Positions 8,109 through 16,022 of a stretch of DNA of 64,000 nt are shown in pieces. The translations under genes were made by a program, and so were the position numbers. This DNA comes from Rhizorhabdus wittichii RW1 (GTDB lineage Bacteria > Pseudomonadota > Alphaproteobacteria > Sphingomonadales > Sphingomonadaceae), in assembly GCA_000016765.1 (NCBI GenBank), contig CP000699.1, positions 3,971,501-4,035,500 on the forward strand, given 5' to 3'. Below the pieces are notes generated by a model, which made no database searches, was not told the origin of the DNA, and saw nothing but the letters and a program-made list of their open reading frames with translations. How positions within the stretch are numbered: the first letter of the stretch is position 1; each line of letters opens with the position of its first letter.

Positions 8109-8911
8109 TTGCAGTAGCGCGCGATCGTCTGGCGCAGGCCCATGGCGAGGCGCCGGGTCCGGGCCTCGTCGCGCAGGTTGAGATCATGGCCGATCAGGCC
8201 GATCGCGACCGGCACGTTGCTGCCCGACGGCAGCGGACAGGCGATCGATTCGACCGCGACCGTGTCGTTGCGCCGGCACAGCGCATAGCCTTGCGCGCGG
8301 ATGCGGCCGACCCGCTCGATCAGCTTGCCCATCGTCGGCGCGCCGCGCGCGGCGATGCCGATCTTCTGGCTGCGCCCGGCGACGTCCATCACGTCGACAT
8401 TGGACTGGCTGGCCAGCAGGATGCCGGCGAAATTGGTCGCGGGCCGCCAGCCGCCATCGTCGTAGTGGACCAGCGTGCGGCGATAATCGATCGTCGCGCC
8501 GTCGAAATGCCAGGAGCCCTCGACCGCGCCGACCGTCTCCAGCCAGCAGTCGTTCTGGGCGGTCATGTAGACGGTGGCGCCCGTCTCGTCGCGCAGCTCG
8601 CGCATCAGCGCCGCCGTCCGCCCGTCGCCGAAATAGGAGCGTTCGATCGCGCGGGCGGTGCCGACGATCTTGTAGGACGGCTGATAGGTCTTCGACAGCC
8701 GGTTGAAGGTCAGGTAGCCGCGCGCCGCGAAGGTCCGCAATATGTCGTCGATGCTGCTGTTGGGCAGGCCGAGCGCGCCGCTCACCTCGCTGGTCCGCAC
8801 CGGCCCCTGCACCGACGCGAAATATTCGAGGACGTCGATCGTCCTGTCGCACGACTTCACCGTCCCGCGTTCGGACGGATTCTTGCCGCGGCCCGGAACC
8901 ACCTTGGCCAT
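8105..8911 (-). CDS. IclR-family transcriptional regulator
   Basis: In this 268-residue protein the N-terminal winged helix is about residues 20-80 (RTIDVLEYFASVQGPVRTSEVSGALGLPNSS...), followed by an IclR effector-binding domain ending MGLRQTIARYC. IclR proteins usually control aromatic or alicyclic catabolic operons in response to a pathway acid. It is the regulator closest to the catabolic operon that starts at 11414. A palindrome, CCCCATTTGGGG, lies 82 bases before its start. The same element in the reverse complement lies before the SDR gene at 11048, so both may be its own operators. Confidence 0.85.
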   Translation of the reverse strand: MAKVVPGRGKNPSERGTVKSCDRTIDVLEYFASVQGPVRTSEVSGALGLPNSSIDDILRTFAARGYLTFNRLSKTYQPSYKIVGTARAIERSYFGDGRTAALMRELRDETGATVYMTAQNDCWLETVGAVEGSWHFDGATIDYRRTLVHYDDGGWRPATNFAGILLASQSNVDVMDVAGRSQKIGIAARGAPTMGKLIERVGRIRAQGYALCRRNDTVAVESIACPLPSGSNVPVAIGLIGHDLNLRDEARTRRLAMGLRQTIARYCN

Positions 8912-8992
8912 GCGCCTCTCCCGCCGTCATCGCCGGCTGCGCGGCGTTTCCTGCTGCGGCGGAGGGTCGGCGCGACGGCGATTCCGCACAAT

Positions 8993-9004
8993 CCCCATTT
9001 GGGG
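8993..9004. promoter_or_regulatory. palindrome CCCCATTTGGGG, candidate IclR operator
   Basis: This 12-base element lies upstream of the IclR gene. Its exact reverse complement is at 11103-11114. The half-sites recall IclR-type palindromes, but binding is inferred only from the position. Confidence 0.45.
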
Positions 9005-9023
9005 AGGAAGGAGACCGGCGTCT

Positions 9024-9045
9024 CCCCTCCCTTTCAAGGGAGGGG
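9024..9045. terminator. hairpin between the LuxR and IclR genes
   Basis: CCCCTCCC-tttcaa-GGGAGGGG forms an eight-pair GC stem just past the LuxR-gene stop. There is no T tract. A near copy is at 57143-57163, again just past gene ends, so this may be a dispersed terminator-like repeat. Confidence 0.4.
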
Positions 9046-9049
9046 GGTA

Positions 9050-10195
9050 TCAGCCCAGCACCGCCACGCTGCGCAGGATCAGCCGGACGAGGTCGGCTTG
9101 CCGCCCGACTCCGACCTTGCCGAGAATCGCCTTGCAATAGGTGCGGACGGTGCTTTCCTTCAGGTCGAGCCGGTCGGCCGCCTGCGCCAGGCTGTAGCCC
9201 ATGGCGAGCAGCGTCGCGAGCTGCGCCTCGGCCGGGGTCAGGTCGAAGATCTTGGTGACGAGCCGCTCGATCGGGCGCTCGCTGGTGTCGCCGGCGAAGT
9301 GGAGGATGACGGCGGGGCTCGCGTCGCTGACATAGGGGGTCGGCGAATCGATCCCGCGCACCAGCAGGCCGAGATGTTCGTCCTCGGCCGAGCGGATCTT
9401 CATCCCCTCGGCATAGCGGCCCGCCTCGCCGGCGCGCCAGGCCTCGATCGCCTGCCCGACCAGCGCCTGGAAGATATTGTTCTCGCCACGGTCGGGGATC
9501 ACCACCTTGCGGTCGGTGACGATCAGGTCGCCGCGCTCGGCCAGCCGCTGCGCCGCGCCGTTCATCCGCACGATCCGCCCGGTGCCCGACAGGATGATCG
9601 TCGAGATGGTGAGCCGATCGAGCGTGTCGGCCAGCGCGTGGAGCTCCGATCCGTCGCGCTGGATACGCGAATAGAGGGTCAGCGCCTGTTCGAGATGCGG
9701 CCGCAGCCGCGCCAGCATCAGCTTGTCGCGCTCGTCGAAGTCGCCGCGGCTCTCGTCGTTGACCAGGCCGACATTGCATTCCCAGCCGCCTGGCTCGGAG
9801 ATGTACATGCCCAGCGCATATTCGACGCCATAGGGCTTGAGCACGCGGCGGTAGAACTCGTTCTCGTGCAGCGTGTCGCGCGGCATGATCTCGTCGAGCG
9901 TGTGGATGTCGCCGGGCTTGGTCAGCGCGTTGCGCAGCGGATCGAGATGGCCGAGCCGGGCATGGGCGAGCCGCGCTTCGTCGGCGTCGCCCATGGCGAG
10001 CGCGGGGCGGTGGCCCCAGACCAGCAGCGGCGGCCGGCCGCGCCCGCTCAGGCGCAGCACCATGCCCGCGCTGAGGCAGCCCATCCGCTCCTCCAGCCGG
10101 CCCAGGAACTGCTGCCAGGGCGTGGTCTCCAGCGGACCCCGGTAGATGAGCCCGATCAGTTCGTCGGGCTCGGCTATGCTGTGCTCGGTCGCCAT
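9050..10195 (-). CDS. LuxR-family transcriptional regulator
   Basis: In this 381-residue protein the C-terminal 60 residues are a GerE/LuxR helix-turn-helix: LTPAEAQLATLLAMGYSLAQAADRL, then KESTVRTYCKAILGKVGV. The N-terminal 300 residues show no autoinducer or receiver domain that I recognise, and may hold a PAS-like sensor (IILSGTGRIVRMNGAAQRL). The frame is open for 46 more codons upstream, but ATG 10195 has AAGGA at the right spacing and begins the conserved-looking part. It sits downstream of the SDR gene, 88 bases apart, on the same strand, and is probably a regulator of the catabolic island. Confidence 0.82.
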   Translation of the reverse strand: MATEHSIAEPDELIGLIYRGPLETTPWQQFLGRLEERMGCLSAGMVLRLSGRGRPPLLVWGHRPALAMGDADEARLAHARLGHLDPLRNALTKPGDIHTLDEIMPRDTLHENEFYRRVLKPYGVEYALGMYISEPGGWECNVGLVNDESRGDFDERDKLMLARLRPHLEQALTLYSRIQRDGSELHALADTLDRLTISTIILSGTGRIVRMNGAAQRLAERGDLIVTDRKVVIPDRGENNIFQALVGQAIEAWRAGEAGRYAEGMKIRSAEDEHLGLLVRGIDSPTPYVSDASPAVILHFAGDTSERPIERLVTKIFDLTPAEAQLATLLAMGYSLAQAADRLDLKESTVRTYCKAILGKVGVGRQADLVRLILRSVAVLG

Positions 10196-10283
10196 CTCGT
10201 CCTTCAAGCCGGCCGCCATCATGCGCATGGGCGGCAGGCTTGGCAATCGCGGGGATGGGGCCGGCGACGGGCGGTCGGCGGCG

Positions 10284-11048
10284 TCAGGACGCGGAGGCGA
10301 GGTCGAGGAAGACGGGGCGCTCGCCGCCGCCATGGATGGCGATCCGCGCCCCGCTCAGATAGGCGGCGGCGGGCGAGGCGAGGAAGATCACGGTCGCGGC
10401 GACGTCGGAGCCCTTCGCCATCCGCTTCATCGGCAGCGAGGCGTTGATCCGGGCGATCCCCTCGGCCCCGCCATAATGGTCGGCGTCGGCCGCGCCGGTG
10501 TCGAGCAGGCCGACGATGAGCGCGTTGACGCGGATCGTCGGCCCCCATTCCATCGCCAGCGAGTCGGTGAGGTTGAGCAGGCCCGCCTTGGCCGCGGCAT
10601 AGGCGGCGGTGCCCGGCGACGGGCGCGTGCCCGAAATGCTGGCGATGTTGACGATCACGCCGCCCTCGGGCTGGCGCGCCATCACCGGATGGCAGGCGCG
10701 CGCCATGTGGAGCGGGCCGAGCAGGTTGAGCGCGACGATCGCCTCGCTGAACCGGGGCGACGCCTCGGCGGCGGGGACCGGGGGCGATCCGCCGGCATTG
10801 TTGACGAGCAGGTCGATCCGCCCGGTGCGGGCGACGACCCGGTCGACCAGCGCCGCGATCTCGTCCGGCTTGCGGACGTCGCATGGCTCGAAGAAGGCGG
10901 TGCGGCCGCCGGCCTCGGGCAGCGTCTCGGGCTCGCTGCGGCCGCAGGTGGCGACCGTCCATCCCTCCGCGAGCAACGCCTCGCTGATCGCACGGCCCAG
11001 CCCCTTGCCGCCGCCCGTGATCAATGCCGTCCTGCCTTTGTCCGCCAC
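10284..11048 (-). CDS. SDR-family NAD(P)-dependent oxidoreductase
   Basis: A 254-residue classical short-chain dehydrogenase. The cofactor loop is TGGGKGLGRA near residue 10, followed by NNAGG; the catalytic Ser, Tyr and Lys are in NIASISG and YAAAKAG. The substrate is probably a CoA thioester or cyclic alcohol, judging by the neighbourhood. The open frame extends to 11147, but the GTG at 11048 has GGGAGAG upstream and places the Rossmann loop at the usual distance. It is transcribed away from the CoA operon, and the shared 365-base gap holds a candidate operator. Confidence 0.85.
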   Translation of the reverse strand: MADKGRTALITGGGKGLGRAISEALLAEGWTVATCGRSEPETLPEAGGRTAFFEPCDVRKPDEIAALVDRVVARTGRIDLLVNNAGGSPPVPAAEASPRFSEAIVALNLLGPLHMARACHPVMARQPEGGVIVNIASISGTRPSPGTAAYAAAKAGLLNLTDSLAMEWGPTIRVNALIVGLLDTGAADADHYGGAEGIARINASLPMKRMAKGSDVAATVIFLASPAAAYLSGARIAIHGGGERPVFLDLASAS

Positions 11049-11102
11049 GCCTTCGCTCTCCCTTTCCCGCGCACAGTAGGCGCGGGGCGCGGGATCGGAA
11101 CC

Positions 11103-11114
11103 CCCCAAATGGGG
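11103..11114. promoter_or_regulatory. palindrome CCCCAAATGGGG, candidate IclR operator
   Basis: Reverse complement of the element at 8993-9004, here 55 bases upstream of the SDR gene (start 11048) in the gap facing the CoA operon. A degenerate copy (CCTCCAAATGGTG) may be present near 11338-11350. Confidence 0.45.
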
Positions 11115-11141
11115 AGCGGGCGTCATGTCCGCATCCTTCCC

Positions 11142-11274
11142 CGTCATGCTGAACTCGTTTCAGCATCCACCAGGAGGCTGGGCTCTTGCTTTCTGGTTCC
11201 TGAGACGATGTGACGCACCGTCTCCTGTCCAGCCCGAGCGACCGGGTGGATCCTGAAACAAGTTCAGGATGACG
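11142..11274. repeat. paired palindromic intergenic repeat
   Basis: Palindromes at 11142-11171 and 11244-11274 face each other (GTCATGCTGAAC...CAGCATCC and GGATCCTGAA...TTCAGGATGAC). They occupy the middle of the 365-base gap 11049-11413 between the divergent SDR gene and the CoA operon. The gap also holds the candidate operator at 11103-11114; I see no small gene in it. Confidence 0.65.
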
Positions 11275-11413
11275 ATCTGCGGAGATGAGCGTCCGAACCT
11301 CCGCTGGCATGACGGAAAGGGTGAAAGAGTCGGCTCCCCCTCCAAATGGTGATGGGCGGGGATGGCGGCCCTGCATAGGCTTTGTCCCGATCGAGGATGC
11401 TGGGAGAAAGCGT

Positions 11414-11863
11414 TTGGACAAGCAGGGCATGGCTCCCGTCGTGGACGGCCTGTTCGCGATGGGGGATGACGGGCTGGCGCTGCTCGGCTCGCGCTGCACG
11501 GCGTGCGGCACCTATTATTTCCCGAAACTGGCGACCTTCTGCCGCAACCCGGATTGCGCGAGCGAAGGCTTCGAATCGGTCCGCCTGTCGCGCACCGGCA
11601 AGCTCTGGTCGTTCACCGACGCCTGCTACACGCCGCCCGCGCCCTATGTCGCGGCCGATCCCTTCATCCCCTATGCGATCGCGGCGGTCGAGCTGGAGCG
11701 CGAGCAGATGATCGTGCTCGGCCAGGTCGTCGACGGCGTCGGCGTCAGGGACCTGCGCGCCGGCATGGAGATGGAACTGGTCCCCGGCACCCTGCTCGAC
11801 AGCGGCGAGGCGGGGGAGAAGGCGACCTGGAAATGGCGTCCCATCGCGGGAGACGCACGATGA
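11414..11863 (+). CDS. DUF35 OB-fold/zinc-ribbon protein, thiolase partner
   Basis: In this 149-residue protein four cysteines form a rubredoxin-like zinc ribbon (SRCTACGTYYFP, then TFCRNPDC, about residues 27-47). An OB-fold half containing LWSFTDACYTPP follows. DUF35 proteins form stable complexes with SCP-x-type thiolases or steroid side-chain aldolases and shape their acyl-CoA tunnel. The next gene, overlapping by four bases, is such a thiolase. Start: TTG at 11414 follows GGGAGA by six bases; ATG 11429 is possible. This is the first gene of the long CoA operon. Confidence 0.85.
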   Translation: MDKQGMAPVVDGLFAMGDDGLALLGSRCTACGTYYFPKLATFCRNPDCASEGFESVRLSRTGKLWSFTDACYTPPAPYVAADPFIPYAIAAVELEREQMIVLGQVVDGVGVRDLRAGMEMELVPGTLLDSGEAGEKATWKWRPIAGDAR

Positions 11864-13041
11864 GCGGCGAGATCGCGATCCTCGGCGTCGGCATGCACCC
11901 CTGGGGCAAATGGGGCCGCAACTTCGTCGAATATGGCGTCGCCGCCGCGCGCGAGGCGCTGGCCGACGCGGGCGTGCCGTGGCGCGACGTGGGCTTCGTG
12001 TCGGGTGGCGCGACGATGCGCTGCGGCTATCCGGGCTATGTCGCGGGCGCGACCTTCGCCCAGGCGCTCGGCTGGCAGGGGGCGGAGGTCAATACCAGCT
12101 ATGCCGCCTGCGCCTCGGGCTCGCAGGCGCTGGCCGCCGCGCGCGCCAAGATCCTGGCGGGCCAGGCCGACGTCGCGCTGGTGGTCGGCGCGGACACCAC
12201 GCCCAAGGGCTTCCTCGCCCCGGCCAAGGGCGAGCGGCCCGACGATCCCGACTGGCTGCGCTTCCGCGTCGGCATCACCAACCCGACCTATTTCGCGCTC
12301 TACGCGCGCCGCCGGATGGAGGCCTATGGCGACACGCCGGAGGATTTCGCCCGGGTGAAGGTGAAGAATGCCGAGCATGGCTTCACCAATCCGCGCGCGC
12401 GCTATCGCAAGAAGTTCACGATGGAGGACGTCGCCGCCTCGGCGATGGTCGCCGATCCGCTGCGGCTGATGGACGTCTGCGCGACGTCGGACGGCGGCGC
12501 GGCGCTGATCGTCTCCAGCCTCGATTATGCGAAGCGCATCGGCAAGGGCGACGCGCCGCGCATTGCCGCGATCTCGACGGTCACGCCGACCTTCGCGTCG
12601 GCGATCATCGAGATGCCCGACCTCGCCACCGACAGCGCGGTCGCGGTGCCGGCGAAGAGCTTTCGTGCCGCGCTGCCGGCCAAGGCCTATGAGGAAGCCG
12701 GCATCGGCCCCGAGGACATCGACGTGGCCGAGGTCTACGATCTGTCGACCGCGCTCGAGCTCGACTGGATCGAGGACCTGCGGCTGTGCGGGCGCGGCGA
12801 GGCGGCCGGGCTGCTGCGCGACGGCGCGACCCGGATCGGTGGGCGTATCCCGATCAACCCCTCGGGCGGTCTCGCCTGCTTCGGCGAGGCGGTGCCTGCC
12901 CAGGCGCTGGCGCAGGTCTGCGAGCTTGCCTGGCAGCTTCGCGGCCAGAGCGGCGACCGGCAGGTCGAGGGCGCGAAGGTCGGCATCACCGCCAACCAGG
13001 GCCTGTTCGGCCATGGCTCCTCGGTGATCGTGAAGCGCTGA
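11860..13041 (+). CDS. SCP-x/lipid-transfer-type thiolase
   Basis: This 393-residue thiolase-fold protein keeps the nucleophilic cysteine (C84 in NTSYAACASGSQA). It ends with NPSGGLACFGEAVPAQALAQ and TANQGLFGHGSS rather than the GHP and CxG blocks of classical thiolases. It therefore belongs to the SCP-x/acetyl-CoA acetyltransferase-like branch that pairs with DUF35. It lacks the second aldolase tyrosine seen in the protein at 40331, so thiolytic cleavage is more likely than retro-aldol cleavage. Translationally coupled to the DUF35 gene (ATGA). Confidence 0.85.
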   Translation: MSGEIAILGVGMHPWGKWGRNFVEYGVAAAREALADAGVPWRDVGFVSGGATMRCGYPGYVAGATFAQALGWQGAEVNTSYAACASGSQALAAARAKILAGQADVALVVGADTTPKGFLAPAKGERPDDPDWLRFRVGITNPTYFALYARRRMEAYGDTPEDFARVKVKNAEHGFTNPRARYRKKFTMEDVAASAMVADPLRLMDVCATSDGGAALIVSSLDYAKRIGKGDAPRIAAISTVTPTFASAIIEMPDLATDSAVAVPAKSFRAALPAKAYEEAGIGPEDIDVAEVYDLSTALELDWIEDLRLCGRGEAAGLLRDGATRIGGRIPINPSGGLACFGEAVPAQALAQVCELAWQLRGQSGDRQVEGAKVGITANQGLFGHGSSVIVKR

Positions 13042-13042
13042 G

Positions 13043-14107
13043 ATGGGCGATCCGCTCCGGACCGCGCTGACCGACAAGCTCGGCTGCCGCCTGCCCGTCG
13101 TCCAGACGGCGATGGGCTGGGTGGCCGAGCCGCCGCTGGTCGCGGCCTCGTGCGAGGCGGGGGCGTTCGGCTTCCTCGGCGCGGCGGTGATGACGCCCGA
13201 CGAGGCGGCGGCGAAGATCGCCGAGGTGCGGCGGCGGACGACGCGGCCGTTCGGCGTCAACTTCCACATGTTCCAGCCGGGCGCGGCGGCGATCGTCGAG
13301 ACGATCATCGCCCATGCCGACCAGGTCCGCGCGGTCAGCTTCGGGCGCGGGCCCGACGCGAAGATGATCGCCCGCTTCCGCGACGCCGGCATCGTCTGCA
13401 TGCCGACCGTCGGCGCGGTGAAGCATGCCCGGAAGATGGTCCAGCTCGGCTGCGACATGATCACGGTGCAGGGCGGCGAGGGCGGCGGCCATACCGGATC
13501 GGTCGCGACGACGGTGCTGCTGCCGCAGGTGCTCGACGCCGTGCAGGTGCCGGTGGTCGCGGCGGGCGGCTTCGGCGACGGGCGCGGCCTGGCGGCGGCG
13601 CTCGCCTATGGCGCGGCCGGGATCGCGATGGGCACCCGCTTCCTGCTGACCCGCGAAAGCCCGGTGCCCGACGCCGCCAAGGCGATCTACCTGAAGGCCG
13701 GCACCGACGACATCGTCGTCAGCCGCAAGGTCGACGGCATGCCGCAGCGGATGGTGCGCACCCCGCTGCTCGACCGCATCGAGCGGTCGGGGCGCATCGG
13801 CCTGTGGATGCGCGCGATCGAGGGCGGGCTGGCGATGAAGCGCCGGACCGGCGCGTCGATCGGCGAGCTGCTGTCCGCCGCGCGCGGCATGGCGTCGCAT
13901 GGCGACGGCGGGCTGGTCGGGGCGATGATGGCCGCCGCCGCGCCGACGCTGATCCAGAAGGCGGTGGTCGACGGCGACATCGACCATGGATTGCTCGCGA
14001 CCGGCCTCGTCGCCGGCCGTATCGACGCGCTGCCGAGCTGCGCCGAATTGCTCGACCGGATCGAGGCCGAGGCGCGCGCGCGCCTCGCGGCGCTCGCCGG
14101 CGGCTGA
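13043..14107 (+). CDS. nitronate monooxygenase-family flavoprotein, IpdC-like
   Basis: This 354-residue TIM-barrel FMN protein shows the family blocks: VVQTAMGWVAEPPLVAA at the N-terminus, GVNFHMF, the FMN phosphate/histidine region GGEGGGHTGS and AAGGFGDGRGLAAAL. Its length and its neighbour (an EchA20-like hydrolase) match IpdC, the flavin enzyme annotated as nitronate monooxygenase that oxidises a hydroxylated steroid C/D-ring CoA ester in mycobacteria and Comamonas. True nitronate oxidation would make little sense here. The assignment is from family memory and context. Confidence 0.82.
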   Translation: MGDPLRTALTDKLGCRLPVVQTAMGWVAEPPLVAASCEAGAFGFLGAAVMTPDEAAAKIAEVRRRTTRPFGVNFHMFQPGAAAIVETIIAHADQVRAVSFGRGPDAKMIARFRDAGIVCMPTVGAVKHARKMVQLGCDMITVQGGEGGGHTGSVATTVLLPQVLDAVQVPVVAAGGFGDGRGLAAALAYGAAGIAMGTRFLLTRESPVPDAAKAIYLKAGTDDIVVSRKVDGMPQRMVRTPLLDRIERSGRIGLWMRAIEGGLAMKRRTGASIGELLSAARGMASHGDGGLVGAMMAAAAPTLIQKAVVDGDIDHGLLATGLVAGRIDALPSCAELLDRIEAEARARLAALAGG

Positions 14108-14117
14108 GGAGAAGAGG

Positions 14118-14867
14118 ATGCCGATCCGTACAGAAATCCGCGACCGCATCGGGGAGATCATCTTCGATCACCCGCCGGTCAACGCCTTCGACAGCGCGAC
14201 CTGGAACGAGATTCCGGGGATCGTGCAGAAGGTCGGCAGCGACCCGTCGGTCCATGTCGTGCTGATCCGCGCCGAGGGGCGCGGCTTCTGCGGCGGCGTC
14301 GACATCAAGGAGATGCAGGCGCATCCCGAGCGGATCGCGCTGCTCAACCGCGGCAACTACCTGACCTTCAAGGCGATCCGCGACTGCGAGGTGCCGGTCG
14401 TCACCGCGGTCCACAATTTCGTGATCGGCGGGGGCATCGGCGTGTGCGGCGCGTCCGACACGATCTTCGCCGCCGACAACGCCTATTTCTCGCTGCCCGA
14501 GATCGATCGCGGCGCGATGGGCGGCGCCAGCCACCTGTCGCGCATGCTGCCGCTCCACAAGGTGCGCGCGGCCTTCTTCACCGGCGGCCGCATCCCGGCG
14601 GCCGAGGCGCACCGGCTGGGCGGGGTCGAGGCGGTGGTGCCCGCCGACCGGCTGGTCGAGGAGACGCGCGCCTTCTGCGCCGTCATCGCCGGCAAGAGCC
14701 GCAAGGCGCTGACCATCGCCAAGCAGGCGCTGAACGGCATCGAGCCGCGCGACGTCGATCGCGACTATCGCTTCGAACAGGGCTTCACCTTCGAGATGTA
14801 CATGCACGAGGACAGCCAGGCGTCGCGCGACGCCTTCGTCCAGACCGGCGAGGCGGCGAAATTCTGA
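14118..14867 (+). CDS. enoyl-CoA hydratase/isomerase family, EchA20-like ring hydrolase
   Basis: This 249-residue crotonase has the oxyanion hole in GFCGGVDIKEMQ and GGGIGVCG, and an acidic residue in SLPEIDRGAMGG. The blocks RAEGRGF..GVDIKEMQ, HLSRMLP and YRFEQGFTFEM closely recall EchA20. EchA20 hydrolyses a carbon-carbon bond to open the second-last steroid ring as its CoA ester, rather than adding water to a double bond. ATG 14118 has GAGGAGAAG upstream. The position right after an IpdC-like gene supports the assignment. Coupled to the next gene by TGATG. Confidence 0.85.
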   Translation: MPIRTEIRDRIGEIIFDHPPVNAFDSATWNEIPGIVQKVGSDPSVHVVLIRAEGRGFCGGVDIKEMQAHPERIALLNRGNYLTFKAIRDCEVPVVTAVHNFVIGGGIGVCGASDTIFAADNAYFSLPEIDRGAMGGASHLSRMLPLHKVRAAFFTGGRIPAAEAHRLGGVEAVVPADRLVEETRAFCAVIAGKSRKALTIAKQALNGIEPRDVDRDYRFEQGFTFEMYMHEDSQASRDAFVQTGEAAKF

Positions 14868-16018
14868 TGGAGCTCGCCTACACCCCCGAGCAGCAGGCCT
14901 TTCGCGCCGAGGTGCGCGACTGGATGGCGGCGAACGTCCCCGCCCGCCCGCTCGTCACCCTCGAACGCGAGGAGGGCTATCACCAGCACGTCGCCTGGGA
15001 GCGCCGGCTGGCCGAGGGCAATTGGGGCATGGTCACCTGGCCCGAAGCCTATGGCGGGCGCGGGCTCGACCTGATCCAGTGGCTGATCTTCGAAGAGGAA
15101 TATTATCGCGCGCAGGCGCCGCTCCGGGTCAACCAGAACGGCATCTTCCTGCTCGGTCCGACGATCATGGAATATGGCACCGATGAGCAGAAGGCCCGCT
15201 TCCTGACGCCGATGGCGAAGGGCGAGGTGATCTGGGCGCAGGCCTGGTCGGAGCCCAATGCCGGATCGGACATGGCCGCGATCAAGACCCGCGCGGTCCG
15301 CGACGGCGACCATTATGTGATCAGCGGGCAGAAGACCTGGTCCTCGCGCGCCAGCTTCGCCGACTGGGGCTTCGGCCTGTTCCGCACCGATCCGGAGTCG
15401 AAGCGGCACAAGGGGCTGAGCTTCATCCTGTTCGACCTGAACACCCCCGGCATCACCCGCCGGCCGATCCGCCAGTTCCACGGCGATCCCGGCTTCGCCG
15501 AGCTGTTCTTCGACGAGGTGCGGGTGCCGGTCGAGAACCGCATCGCCGCCGAGGGCGAGGGCTGGAACGTGGCGATGGCCACCGCCGGCTTCGAGCGCGG
15601 GCTGATGCTGCGCAGCCCGGCGCGCTTCCAGGCGGCAGCGGCGCGGCTGGTCGCGCTGTTCCGCGAGCACCGGGACCGCGCCTCGCCCGCCGCGCGCGAG
15701 CAGGTGCTCGCCGCCTGGATGGGGGCGCAGGCCTATGCCTACAACACCTATGCCGTCGCCTCGAAGATCATGGCGGGTGGCCATATCGGCGCCGAGGCGA
15801 GCCTCAACAAGATCTTCTGGTCCGAGCTGGACCGGGCGATGCACCGCACCGCGATGCAACTGCTCGGCGCCACCGCCGAGCTCCGCCAGTTCGCGGGCGA
15901 CCGCGCCAACGACTGGCTCGAAGGCTATATCTTCTCGCTCGCCGGGCCGATCTATGCCGGGTCGAACGAGATCCAGCGCAACATCATCGCCGAGCGGCTG
16001 CTCGGCCTGCCGAGATAA
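14867..16018 (+). CDS. acyl-CoA dehydrogenase, larger subunit of pair 1
   Basis: This 383-residue protein has a full ACAD fold: FAD/substrate region QAWSEPNAGSDMA, beta-domain SGQKTWSS and C-terminal YAGSNEIQRNIIAERLLGLPR. The usual catalytic glutamate of the IYEGT motif is alanine here. An alternative glutamate (E243 in GFERGL) sits where isovaleryl-CoA dehydrogenase and heteromeric steroid dehydrogenases keep theirs. The following gene is a shorter ACAD, so an alpha2-beta2 enzyme of FadE31/FadE32 or ChsE type is likely. Confidence 0.88.
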   Translation: MELAYTPEQQAFRAEVRDWMAANVPARPLVTLEREEGYHQHVAWERRLAEGNWGMVTWPEAYGGRGLDLIQWLIFEEEYYRAQAPLRVNQNGIFLLGPTIMEYGTDEQKARFLTPMAKGEVIWAQAWSEPNAGSDMAAIKTRAVRDGDHYVISGQKTWSSRASFADWGFGLFRTDPESKRHKGLSFILFDLNTPGITRRPIRQFHGDPGFAELFFDEVRVPVENRIAAEGEGWNVAMATAGFERGLMLRSPARFQAAAARLVALFREHRDRASPAAREQVLAAWMGAQAYAYNTYAVASKIMAGGHIGAEASLNKIFWSELDRAMHRTAMQLLGATAELRQFAGDRANDWLEGYIFSLAGPIYAGSNEIQRNIIAERLLGLPR

Positions 16019-16022
16019 TCGC

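Noticed and set aside
7994-10447. 817-codon plus-strand frame over the IclR and LuxR genes
   Set aside because: Antisense shadow with no motifs; both real genes are on the minus strand with ribosome sites.
11860-13041. Calling this thiolase a second Ltp2-type aldolase
   Set aside because: It keeps the nucleophilic cysteine (C84) and has no tyrosine at the second aldolase position.
13043-14107. Role in nitroalkane detoxification
   Set aside because: The family name suggests it, but the tight operon with CoA enzymes makes an IpdC-like role more likely.
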